Shown here: positions 32,277 to 38,499 of the stretch, piece after piece
Layout of the letters: every line of letters starts with the position of its first letter
Position numbering within the stretch: the first letter of the stretch is position 1
Assembly (NCBI GenBank): GCA_947624235.1
Contig: CANQJK010000011.1
Coordinates: 1-38,499 of the forward strand
Source: an uncultured Clostridia bacterium
GTDB lineage: Bacteria; Bacillota; Clostridia; Christensenellales; CAG-314
Direction: 5' to 3'
DNA length: 38,499 nucleotides
The notes under the pieces: model-generated
What the model was told of the DNA's origin: nothing
Databases searched by the model: none
The model's input: the letters and a program-made list of their open reading frames with translations, nothing else
Program-made: the position numbers and the translations under genes

Positions 32277-32340
32277 CGATTAGACAAAATCCGCACGGTT
32301 TGCCACAACGAGAACTCGTCGCGCACTTCTCGAAAAACTA

Positions 32341-32369
32341 TTGAAAAAAAGATTTTTTTGTGATATCAT
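32341..32369 (+). promoter_or_regulatory. Predicted promoter of the GNAT gene, giving a near-leaderless message
   Basis: TTGAAA (32341-32346) and TATCAT (32364-32369) are spaced by 17 bases. The ATG is at 32380, so the leader would be about four bases or fewer. No ribosome binding site precedes the ATG. Confidence 0.65.
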
Positions 32370-32379
32370 ATTTTGTGCT

Positions 32380-33096
32380 ATGGAACAACTTGCAATAAAC
32401 AAAGAACTTTTGGACTTTTTCAAATCAGATCCCGAAACCCTGCTTTTTGACGGCTTCGCCTGCTACGACGACAACGCGGTCGCCTATCGCGAAGGCAACA
32501 GTCTTGCATTGGTGGCAAAAGTGCGCGACACCTACAAACTATGTCTCAAAACGGACAGCGAGCAATTTGTGCTGAATATACTTTCCTCGCTTCACGGTAA
32601 AATCGAGTTTTGCGGAGTTGACACCTTTGTGACAGAGTGGATCAGACCGCGCTACCCCTTCGCGTGGGAAACAAATTGTTACCTCTACGCTTGGAACGGC
32701 AAGCCGTTGGAGTACGTTTGCAAGGAAAAATTGTACCCCATGTCGGCAAAATACGCTCAAATGATATCCGACGGCACACATTACGGCGCTCCCCTCGAAG
32801 AAATAAAGGAGAGTTTGAAAATGTATCCTTCCGTGGCGGTGTTTTTGGACGGAAAGCCCGTTAGCTGGTGCTTGTGCCACAACGACAAAAGTCTCGGCAT
32901 GCTGTACACCGTGCCCGAGCACCGTCGCAAAGGTTACGCGTTGGAAGTGATGACGGCGCTGTGCAACAAAGTTATTGCCGAAGGCAATGTGCCCTATGCC
33001 TACATTGTGCGCACAAACACGCCCTCTTTGAATCTTGCGCCCAAATACAACCTCGAACGAGTGAAAGAGGCGGACTATTTTTTGATAACAAAGTGA
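32380..33096 (+). CDS. GNAT family N-acetyltransferase
   Basis: The 238-residue protein ends in a GNAT domain: PSVAVFLDGKPVSWCLCH (beta strands), then the acetyl-CoA loop LYTVPEHRRKGYALEVM (V-x-x-x-x-R-x-x-G-x-A pattern) and the C-terminal NTPSLNLAPKYNLER. The N-terminal 120 residues are a diverged first half like FR47/glycine-acyltransferase-type relatives. Substrate is unknown. I chose ATG 32380 (MEQLAINKE); the TTG further upstream coincides with the predicted -35 box. It is divergent from the PHP gene. Confidence 0.8.
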   Translation: MEQLAINKELLDFFKSDPETLLFDGFACYDDNAVAYREGNSLALVAKVRDTYKLCLKTDSEQFVLNILSSLHGKIEFCGVDTFVTEWIRPRYPFAWETNCYLYAWNGKPLEYVCKEKLYPMSAKYAQMISDGTHYGAPLEEIKESLKMYPSVAVFLDGKPVSWCLCHNDKSLGMLYTVPEHRRKGYALEVMTALCNKVIAEGNVPYAYIVRTNTPSLNLAPKYNLERVKEADYFLITK

Positions 33097-33192
33097 TCTG
33101 CGACGCGTTTTGAAATAATAAAGACCAAAATAAAGTTTGTCGTTGTCGCGCTCGGCTTACGCGCGAAAAAATCAAAAGAAAAAGGAGTTAGT

Positions 33193-33582
33193 ATGCTTTC
33201 TTGTATCGGAGAGACTTTCGTGGAAATTCTCAAAAACGAATGGTTGGGCATTGTCGCATCTGCGTTCGTGTTGGTATCGTTTTTGTTCAGTAAACAGACG
33301 GTAACGCGCCTCATCAATATTTGCGGTTGCATTGTATTTGTCGTGTACGGCATTTTGTTGCCCGCATACTCCACCGCTTTTATGAACGGCGCACTTATAA
33401 TAGTGCATATCGTGTTTCTTGTAAAAGACTACCTTGCCAAGAAAAAAGGCAAAGGCGCGCCCGAAATTGCAGACATTGCCGAAGACTCCTCCGCAAACGC
33501 GCAAGTTGAAGGTTTCGGCGTAACGGACGTTGGTATTAGTTCCGACAACGGCGCCGACGACAAAATCGACAACGGAAATTGA
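33193..33582 (+). CDS. Small YgjV-like membrane protein
   Basis: The 129-residue protein has about three hydrophobic segments (WLGIVASAFVLVSFLF; INICGCIVFVVYGILL; GALIIVHIVFLVK) with the TRLINICG ... YGxLL ... N(G/A)xLIxxxIxx pattern seen in YgjV/Imp-like proteins. The 50-residue C-terminal tail is acidic and soluble. Function is unknown. ATG 33193 follows AAAGGAG. It stands alone, about 100 bases after the GNAT gene on the same strand. Confidence 0.65.
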   Translation: MLSCIGETFVEILKNEWLGIVASAFVLVSFLFSKQTVTRLINICGCIVFVVYGILLPAYSTAFMNGALIIVHIVFLVKDYLAKKKGKGAPEIADIAEDSSANAQVEGFGVTDVGISSDNGADDKIDNGN

Positions 33583-33660
33583 CGTCGGTAAAATAAAGTG
33601 AATTTATCGAAATTTGTCGAATAGATAGCGCAAAGAGCTGAAAAATCAAATTGTCACAAA

Positions 33661-33694
33661 AAAACGACTTGAAATCACAATGTTTCAAGCCGTT
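33661..33694. repeat. Palindromic core element, intergenic copy
   Basis: AAAACGACTTGAAA and TTTCAAGCCGTT pair around a short loop. It matches the cores at 10425-10460 and 38458-38495. No T tract follows on plus. The rest of 33583-33879 holds no gene I can support. Confidence 0.6.
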
Positions 33695-33879
33695 ATCGAT
33701 ATTATTTTGCACAAAATTTGTTTGGCAAGAACGTACTGCGCGTAAAACCTTTGCGTAGGCGCAAGTTCGAGCAAAAAACTTTTCAAACAAGGCGCAGGCA
33801 GATACAAACTTTTGCGTATTGATCGTCGCCGTTTTGTGTGCGTTGCAATGGAAAAATTTTGGCAACTCGTACAAAGCGA

Positions 33880-33908
33880 TTGACAACTTGACGCAAAAGT
33901 TTTATACT
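33880..33908 (+). promoter_or_regulatory. Predicted promoter of the tRNA-Gln gene
   Basis: TTGACA (33880-33885) and TATACT (33903-33908) are spaced by 17 bases, placing the RNA start about five bases before the mature tRNA. Confidence 0.8.
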
Positions 33909-33919
33909 ATATGCGTTAT

Positions 33920-33994
33920 TGGGGTATCGCCAAGCGGTAAGGCAACGGATTCTGACTCCGTCACCCGCAGGTTCGAATCCTGCTACCCTAGCCA
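33920..33994 (+). tRNA. tRNA-Gln, anticodon CUG
   Basis: The 75-base gene folds as a cloverleaf. The acceptor arms TGGGGTA and TACCCTA pair with one G-T. The D arm is GCC/GGC, the anticodon stem ACGGA/TCCGT with loop TTCTGAC, and the T arm GCAGG-TTCGAAT-CCTGC. The 3' end is encoded as GCCA. The anticodon CTG reads CAG (Gln), and the body resembles known tRNA-Gln. It has its own promoter and terminator. Confidence 0.95.
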
Positions 33995-34024
33995 CAATGC
34001 GACATTGTTTTACCGTCGCAACGC

Positions 34025-34056
34025 AAAGAGGCGCACGCAAAGTGCACCTCTTTTGT
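34025..34056 (+). terminator. Intrinsic terminator of tRNA-Gln
   Basis: AAAGAGGCGCAC (34025-34036) pairs with GTGCACCTCTTT (34042-34053), with one mismatch and a 5-base loop, followed by TTTGTTTTG. Confidence 0.85.
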
Positions 34057-34126
34057 TTTGCCTTTCGCTTGTTATTTATAACGGCAAACGCGCCCGATAG
34101 CGTTCGCTAAATCCAACTGTCGCATA

Positions 34127-34396
34127 TCAGCCGTTATCTTGTTCGAACATCGGCATAAGAGCGTTCACCGTCTCCTCCTCCGTCAGTTCCATACGCTTGA
34201 ACAGCGAAACGTAAAGCAATATTTTGAGACAATGTGCCGTATCGAATATTCCTCCGTGCAACAACGGCTTGTCTCCGTTTGCTATCATGTCTCGGCAAGC
34301 CACAAAGTTGTGCAAAGATCCCTCAGACAACCCGTCTATTCGCCCTTTTGTAAGACGGACAAGCCGAAAATTATCGACTTGACCGTTCGTTAAAAT
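34127..34396 (-). CDS. Unrecognised small protein (about 89 residues) with no ordinary start codon
   Basis: The minus frame is open from a stop at 34405-34403 to TGA at 34127. Its sequence is coherent: NGQVDNFRLVRLTKG, LHNFVACRDMIANGDKPLLH, GGIFDTAHCLKILLYV, then ELTEEETVNALMPMFEQ. The first half lacks ATG. AGGA (34409-34406) sits nine bases before an ATT codon at 34396, giving an 89-residue product; TTG 34330 (67 residues) lacks a site and would cut off coherent sequence. It lies about 70 bases after the pyrophosphorylase gene and could be third in the galE unit. I do not recognise the family. A frameshift or mutated ATG is the alternative. Confidence 0.5.
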   Translation of the reverse strand: MLTNGQVDNFRLVRLTKGRIDGLSEGSLHNFVACRDMIANGDKPLLHGGIFDTAHCLKILLYVSLFKRMELTEEETVNALMPMFEQDNG

Positions 34397-34467
34397 ATTT
34401 TTTTATCCTATGCCATTGCTACAACTAACAAGCCGACAGGCAACTTGTCGCGTAGCGTTACCTGAAA

Positions 34468-35679
34468 TTACAGTTTTACTCCGTTGAGAGCGAGCAGTCT
34501 GCGGGCGGATTCCACGCTGTCCACGCCCGTTTTGTTTTTGATAGGCGCAAACTCACGCTCTCGCTCTACTTCGAACGGCAGGCACGTCTCCATTTGGCGC
34601 ACCATGTCCAATATCAGCGTCTCGAATTTGTATGCGTTTTCGCTATCGGGTTTCTTCGTCTCGCCGTTTTCGTACTTTGCCACCTTTTTCTTTACCACAT
34701 GTATCGGTATCTTCTTGCCTACCGTATCGCGCAACTTTTGCAATTTGAACAGGTAGTTAAGTATCACGCCGTAACAATATGCCAAATTTCCTTCCGCGTC
34801 CTTTTCGTTTGCCATATCTTCCGTCATCTCGTAATACTCTATCACGGAAGATATTCCGTCCTCCAAGCACAGCACCCCCACCTTTTCGTACGGGTGGTTC
34901 TTACGCACCACCTTTGCACCGCTGTTCTTTCCGCTCAATATCGTGGCGCCCACAAACGCGGGATCCGCTATCCTTTGCAGTACGTTGTCTACGGCAAACA
35001 CGTTGAGCCACTCTATGTCGCGAAAATCTTTTAATATCCCCGACTTTTCCATTGACGTGTACCAACCGCCGTTTCCGTTGGGGGACATAGCCAATCTGTT
35101 TGCGCTTTCCATTACAAGTTTGCCGTTAAGATCCACCACGGGAGCCATTTCCTGTACGAAAAATCTGATGTACTCCTTCGGGTATCCGAAATATCCGTGC
35201 TCTTGCAAAAACGCCTTGGTTTCCGCGTCGTTTAGCTCGCTTGTCATCACAAACAACGGCACGTATCTTTCGCAAAGTTTACATACATCCTGCAAATTGC
35301 GTATCAATTGCTCAAATATGTACAACGAATGAGTTTCGCCTATATCGTATGCTCCTTTGGGACCGTTTACTCCCAGTCGCGTTCCCTGTCCTCCTGCCAA
35401 CAGTACCGCGCCGACTTTGCCTTGCGCTATTGCCTGCTTTCCCGCTTGTAAAAACTCTTCCCGTTTTTCGTTTATTTCTTTGAGCGTCAGTCCCGTTATG
35501 GGGCGCACTCTCCCCTTTCCGCTCAGATCCTCGGGATGTTTCCACAACTCGACCATGTCCCAGTCTATTTGCTCTATCCGGCGGACAAAAGCCTCTCGTT
35601 CAGCCCCTTCCAACCTATCCAAAACTTTGAGCAAATGCTCCTGAGAGTGTTCTGTGAGCATTGCGGATATATCTTTCAT
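34468..35679 (-). CDS. UDP-sugar pyrophosphorylase, eukaryotic (UAP1/UDPGP) type
   Basis: The 403-residue enzyme belongs to the UDPGP family that makes UDP-GlcNAc, UDP-GalNAc or UDP-Glc from UTP and sugar-1-phosphate. The signature LAGGQGTRLGVNGPKGAYDI (about 93-112) is the nucleotide-binding loop. Further family traits are FVMTSELNDAETKAFL and MSPNGNGGWYTSM. The C-terminal EREREFAPIKNKTGVDSVESAR segment, with a conserved lysine region, is typical of UAP1-like enzymes. It differs from bacterial GalU and GlmU. ATG 35679 overlaps the galE stop (TAATG), indicating coupling. Paired with GalE it probably supplies epimer pairs such as UDP-GlcNAc/UDP-GalNAc; the sugar is inference. Confidence 0.9.
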   Translation of the reverse strand: MKDISAMLTEHSQEHLLKVLDRLEGAEREAFVRRIEQIDWDMVELWKHPEDLSGKGRVRPITGLTLKEINEKREEFLQAGKQAIAQGKVGAVLLAGGQGTRLGVNGPKGAYDIGETHSLYIFEQLIRNLQDVCKLCERYVPLFVMTSELNDAETKAFLQEHGYFGYPKEYIRFFVQEMAPVVDLNGKLVMESANRLAMSPNGNGGWYTSMEKSGILKDFRDIEWLNVFAVDNVLQRIADPAFVGATILSGKNSGAKVVRKNHPYEKVGVLCLEDGISSVIEYYEMTEDMANEKDAEGNLAYCYGVILNYLFKLQKLRDTVGKKIPIHVVKKKVAKYENGETKKPDSENAYKFETLILDMVRQMETCLPFEVEREREFAPIKNKTGVDSVESARRLLALNGVKL

Positions 35680-36692
35680 TACGAATTATACCCCCTTGGA
35701 TTTTTTGTTTGCCAATTCCACAAAGACGCGCACATCTCGTCAATGCCCAACTTGGCTTCCCAGCCCAGTTCGCGCTTTGCCTTGTCGCAACTCGCATAGC
35801 ACATGGCTATATCTCCCGCGCGACGAGGCTTTATGCTGTACGGCAGTTTGTGTCCGCAGGCTTTTTCGAACGCATGTATTACTTGCAAAACGCTGTATCC
35901 CGCTCCCGTGCCCAAATTGTAGGTGTAAACCCCCGAGCGAGTCAGCTTGTCTATTGCCACCAAATGTCCCTTGGCAAGATCCACCACATGTATGTAGTCT
36001 CTCACTCCTGTGCCGTCGGGAGTGTCATAGTCGTCGCCGAACACTCCTATCTCGGGCAATTGTCCTATTGCCACCTTGGCAATAAAGGGCGTGAGATTGT
36101 TGGGTATTCCCGACGGATCTTCTCCTATAAGTCCGCTTTCGTGCGCGCCTACGGGGTTGAAATATCTCAACAAGACCACCGTCCACTCGCTATCTGCTTT
36201 GTACACGTCGTTTAGGATCATCTCCTGAAAATATTTGCTTGTGCCGTAGGGGTTGGTCGTGCCTCCCGTTTTGCAAGATTCGTCAATGGGCAGTCTTTCG
36301 GGATCTCCGTACACCGTTGCAGAAGAGGAAAACACTATCTTCTTGCAGTTGTGAGCTTTCATTGCCTCCAACAATTTGAGCGTTCCGCCGATGTTGTTAT
36401 CGTAGTATTCGAGGGGTTTTGCCACCGATTCGCCCACGGCTTTCAGCCCCGCAAAATGTATCACCCAATCTATATTGTGCTCGGAAAATATCCTGTCCAA
36501 CAGCTCCGTATCACGCACGTCGCCCTTGTAAAAGGGAACGCGCTTGCCCGTTATTTGCTCTATCCTCTGCAAACATACGGGCGAAGAATTGCTCAGATTA
36601 TCCACTACCACAACTTCGTGCCCCGCCTGCTGTAACTCTACTACCGTGTGCGATCCTATGTATCCCGCGCCTCCCGTTACCAACACTTTCAT
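35679..36692 (-). CDS. galE: UDP-glucose/UDP-N-acetylglucosamine 4-epimerase
   Basis: The 337-residue SDR epimerase interconverts UDP-glucose and UDP-galactose (and, in some enzymes, the N-acetyl forms). It has the NAD-binding [12 protein letters not shown] (5-16), SSSATVYG (122-129) and catalytic YGTSK (Tyr149, Lys153). [15 protein letters not shown] and [17 protein letters not shown] also match GalE. ATG 36692 follows GAGAGGTAGACAGAC. It is first in a unit with the UDP-sugar pyrophosphorylase and is divergent from udk. Confidence 0.96.
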   Translation of the reverse strand: MKVLVTGGAGYIGSHTVVELQQAGHEVVVVDNLSNSSPVCLQRIEQITGKRVPFYKGDVRDTELLDRIFSEHNIDWVIHFAGLKAVGESVAKPLEYYDNNIGGTLKLLEAMKAHNCKKIVFSSSATVYGDPERLPIDESCKTGGTTNPYGTSKYFQEMILNDVYKADSEWTVVLLRYFNPVGAHESGLIGEDPSGIPNNLTPFIAKVAIGQLPEIGVFGDDYDTPDGTGVRDYIHVVDLAKGHLVAIDKLTRSGVYTYNLGTGAGYSVLQVIHAFEKACGHKLPYSIKPRRAGDIAMCYASCDKAKRELGWEAKLGIDEMCASLWNWQTKNPRGYNS

Positions 36693-36831
36693 GTCTGTCT
36701 ACCTCTCTTCAATCTAAATTGCGTTGCCTTGCGCAACACGTGATATTTGCAAAAATATTTTAACACAAAATCTCCAATGCGTACAGATAAAATTTGTACA
36801 TATTTTTTATCCAAGCCATGCCCCGCGTCAA

Positions 36832-36861
36832 TTGACAATATATGCCATGTTTTGATACAAT
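36832..36861 (+). promoter_or_regulatory. Predicted promoter of the udk unit
   Basis: TTGACA (36832-36837) and TACAAT (36856-36861) are spaced by 18 bases, with a leader of about 13 bases carrying AGAGGTG. Just upstream, GTACA (36781-36785) and TGTAC (36795-36799) form an inverted pair between the divergent galE and udk genes. Confidence 0.7.
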
Positions 36862-36880
36862 ATTATCGACAGAGGTGCAC

Positions 36881-37504
36881 ATGGACAGGATAGTTATCGG
36901 AATAGCAGGCGGAACGGCGTCGGGCAAGACAACTGTGGCAGAAAGAATATACGAGGCGTTTCAAAAAGACGCGGTAATTTTGTCTCACGACTATTACTAC
37001 AAACAACACGACGACCTCACAATGGAGCAAAGGGGAAAACTCAACTACGACCACCCCGATTCGTTGGATACCGATCTGCTGGTAAAGCACATAGAGGAGT
37101 TGAAAAAGGGCAATGCCATCATGCACCCCACCTACAACTTTACCACCCACACCCGCAATGCCGAGTGGCAAAGAATGGAAAGCGCCAGGATAATCATTGC
37201 GGAGGGTATCCTTATCTACACAAATAACAAACTGTGCAAACTGTGCGACATAAAACTATTTGTAGACGCCGACGCAGACGTTCGCTTTATACGCCGTTTG
37301 ACGCGCGACGTTAGCGAACGCGGAAGAAGCGTGGAATCCGTTGTCACGCAGTACCTCAGCACGGTAAAGCCCATGCACGAACAATTTGTGGAACCCACCA
37401 AATCCAAAGCCGATCTTATCATTCCTCAGGGCGGACACAACGAGATAGCGATCTCCATGATAATCGACGGCATCAAAAAAAGACTCGGAAATCAAAATAT
37501 ATGA
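36881..37504 (+). CDS. udk: Uridine kinase
   Basis: The 207-residue protein phosphorylates uridine and cytidine to UMP/CMP. It has the P-loop GIAGGTASGKTTVAE (7-21), the DYYYKQ substrate motif, NYDHPDSLDTDLLVKHI and RRLTRDVSERGRS (lid arginines). Length is that of bacterial Udk. ATG 36881 follows AGAGGTG; an earlier ATG at 36842 lies inside the promoter. Its stop overlaps the start of the next gene (ATGA). It is part of pyrimidine salvage and so of UTP supply for the UDP-sugar enzymes encoded next door. Confidence 0.94.
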   Translation: MDRIVIGIAGGTASGKTTVAERIYEAFQKDAVILSHDYYYKQHDDLTMEQRGKLNYDHPDSLDTDLLVKHIEELKKGNAIMHPTYNFTTHTRNAEWQRMESARIIIAEGILIYTNNKLCKLCDIKLFVDADADVRFIRRLTRDVSERGRSVESVVTQYLSTVKPMHEQFVEPTKSKADLIIPQGGHNEIAISMIIDGIKKRLGNQNI

Positions 37505-38301
37505 CAATAGAATTGGAAAAAGTAAGCAATGCGCGCGACCTCGGTGGGATAAAGACCTCCTACGGCACCGTCAAATACAACCGTTTGATACGTTCGGGAC
37601 ATTTGAGCATCGCAACCGAGCAGGACGTTGCCGTATTGAAAAATCACGGATTGCAACGAATAATAGATCTGCGCACATCGGCGGAAATCGCCAACCACCC
37701 GAACGTGCCCATTGAGGGCGTGTCCACGGTGAACATCTCCATAATGAATTCCACCACATTCGGGATAAGTTTCGAAACGTTGGACGGCAAGCAGATCGCG
37801 CTGAAATTGCAAGCGGGCATAGAGCGTATGTTGGCGCGCGGAGAAACTCCCATTGAACACATGCGCATACTGTACAAAAAATTCGTACACGATCCCGCCA
37901 GCCTTGAAGGATACGGACGGTTTATCAAAACGCTTGCAAACAATGCCGTGGAGGGCGCAACTCTGTGGCACTGCACCGTGGGCAAGGACAGATGCGGAAC
38001 GTGCACCGCGTTGTTGCTGTATTGTTTGGGCGCAAGTCGCGAGGAAATTTTGAGGGACTATTTGTTGACAAACGTACAAACGGAAAGCCGTTCAAACAGT
38101 ATCCTCAACAAAGTTCGCCCCTTTGTAGACGATGACAAAATGGCATTGGTAACTTCCATGCTTACGGTAGACGAAAGCTATATCGACTGTTTTTTGTCGG
38201 AAGCGACCGCGCAGTACGGCAGTTTGGACAAATTTCTCGACGCCTGCCGAGTTACGCCCGAGGACAAACAAAATCTTCGCAATATTTACCTCGATCGATA
38301 A
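37501..38301 (+). CDS. Tyrosine-protein phosphatase (Y_phosphatase3 type)
   Basis: The 266-residue protein has NARDLGGIKTSYG near the N terminus, GLQRIIDLRTSAE, and the CX5R loop HCTVGKDRCG (Cys158, Arg164). These mark the bacterial dual/tyrosine phosphatase family also active on phosphoinositides. It has no signal peptide, so it acts in the cytoplasm. The physiological substrate is unknown. Its ATG overlaps the udk stop by four bases, so the two are translationally coupled; the functional link is not obvious. Confidence 0.9.
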   Translation: MTIELEKVSNARDLGGIKTSYGTVKYNRLIRSGHLSIATEQDVAVLKNHGLQRIIDLRTSAEIANHPNVPIEGVSTVNISIMNSTTFGISFETLDGKQIALKLQAGIERMLARGETPIEHMRILYKKFVHDPASLEGYGRFIKTLANNAVEGATLWHCTVGKDRCGTCTALLLYCLGASREEILRDYLLTNVQTESRSNSILNKVRPFVDDDKMALVTSMLTVDESYIDCFLSEATAQYGSLDKFLDACRVTPEDKQNLRNIYLDR

Positions 38302-38336
38302 AAAAACTCACCCCATGTAAAGAAAATGCCTCCGAA

Positions 38337-38499
38337 TTTGTCGCATTAAACAATTTTAGTCTCCGCGTCAAATGTCGGTGGCAAATCAAAAGAAAGAAAC
38401 TTGTAGGTTTATTTTTACACAGCGACATTTGTCACCGAACCCAATTTAACAAAATCAAAAACGGCTTGAAAAACCCATTTCAAACCGTTTTTTTGTGAT
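38337..38499. repeat. Palindrome-rich intergenic segment at the right edge
   Basis: CGGTGGCAAAT and ATTTGTCACCG (one mismatch), and AAATGTCG and CGACATTT, form overlapping inverted pairs; the core at 38458-38495 (AAAACGGCTTGAAA ... TTTCAAACCGTTTTTTT) is a hairpin with a T tract. The segment resembles the 10384-10510 element (both have TGTCGCATyAAAcA and then the core). It may be cut by the window end. It could terminate the udk-phosphatase unit. Confidence 0.6.

Overview
The window looks like chromosome from an uncultured Bacillota/Clostridia-type gut bacterium. This is inferred from gene content, not from any search: GGAGG-type ribosome binding sites, TTGACA/TATAAT promoters, DnaB-type replicative helicase, a type III glutamine synthetase, a VanW/G5-like exported protein, GlnRS together with tRNA-Gln, and a very large repeat-built surface protein. 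Most genes are on the minus strand and housekeeping in nature. I cannot name a genus.

Layout. 1-6984 (minus): the first 2,328 residues of a giant exported, repeat-rich surface protein whose end lies outside the window. 7417-10224: a formiminotetrahydrofolate cyclodeaminase-like gene (plus), converging on a MATE transporter, then dihydrofolate reductase. 10523-13725 (minus): trxB-like, glmM and thyA, continuing into folA beyond a 127-bp palindromic element. 13823-14536: YwaF-like membrane protein. 14776-19213 is the accessory-looking stretch: a shrunken HTH-plus-membrane ORF, an 82-residue stand-alone copy of the FakA middle domain, and a 1,192-residue Sel1(12)-TIR-NACHT protein, which I consider the most interesting object in the window. 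19621-20474: rpsI and rplM with their own leader. 20702-22756: type III glutamine synthetase. 23120-24907: an unusually short alanyl-tRNA synthetase. 24999-26788: two zinc-ribbon proteins. 26874-30070: dnaB-glnS. 30203-32241: PHP phosphoesterase and VanW-family protein. 32380-33582: GNAT acetyltransferase and a YgjV-like membrane protein. 33920-33994: tRNA-Gln(CUG). 34127-36692: galE, a eukaryotic-type UDP-sugar pyrophosphorylase and a small protein with no ordinary start codon. 36881-38301: uridine kinase and a tyrosine phosphatase.

How the genes fit together. Folate/dTMP metabolism is represented by FchA-like, FolA and ThyA. UDP-sugar supply is covered by GlmM, GalE, the pyrophosphorylase and Udk. 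Translation and nitrogen are covered by L13, S9, AlaRS, GlnRS, tRNA-Gln and GlnN. The TIR-NACHT protein is a candidate single-gene immune (anti-phage, NLR-like) system with its likely sensor repeats at the N terminus rather than the C terminus.

At the regulatory scale, several promoters can be read by eye. A divergent pair at 32241/32380 appears leaderless, the MATE gene has a hairpin placed at its predicted RNA 5' end, and one palindromic core (AACGRCTTGAAA ... TTTCAAGYCGTT) recurs in three separate intergenic regions. No CRISPR array, rRNA gene, insertion sequence or prophage gene was seen.
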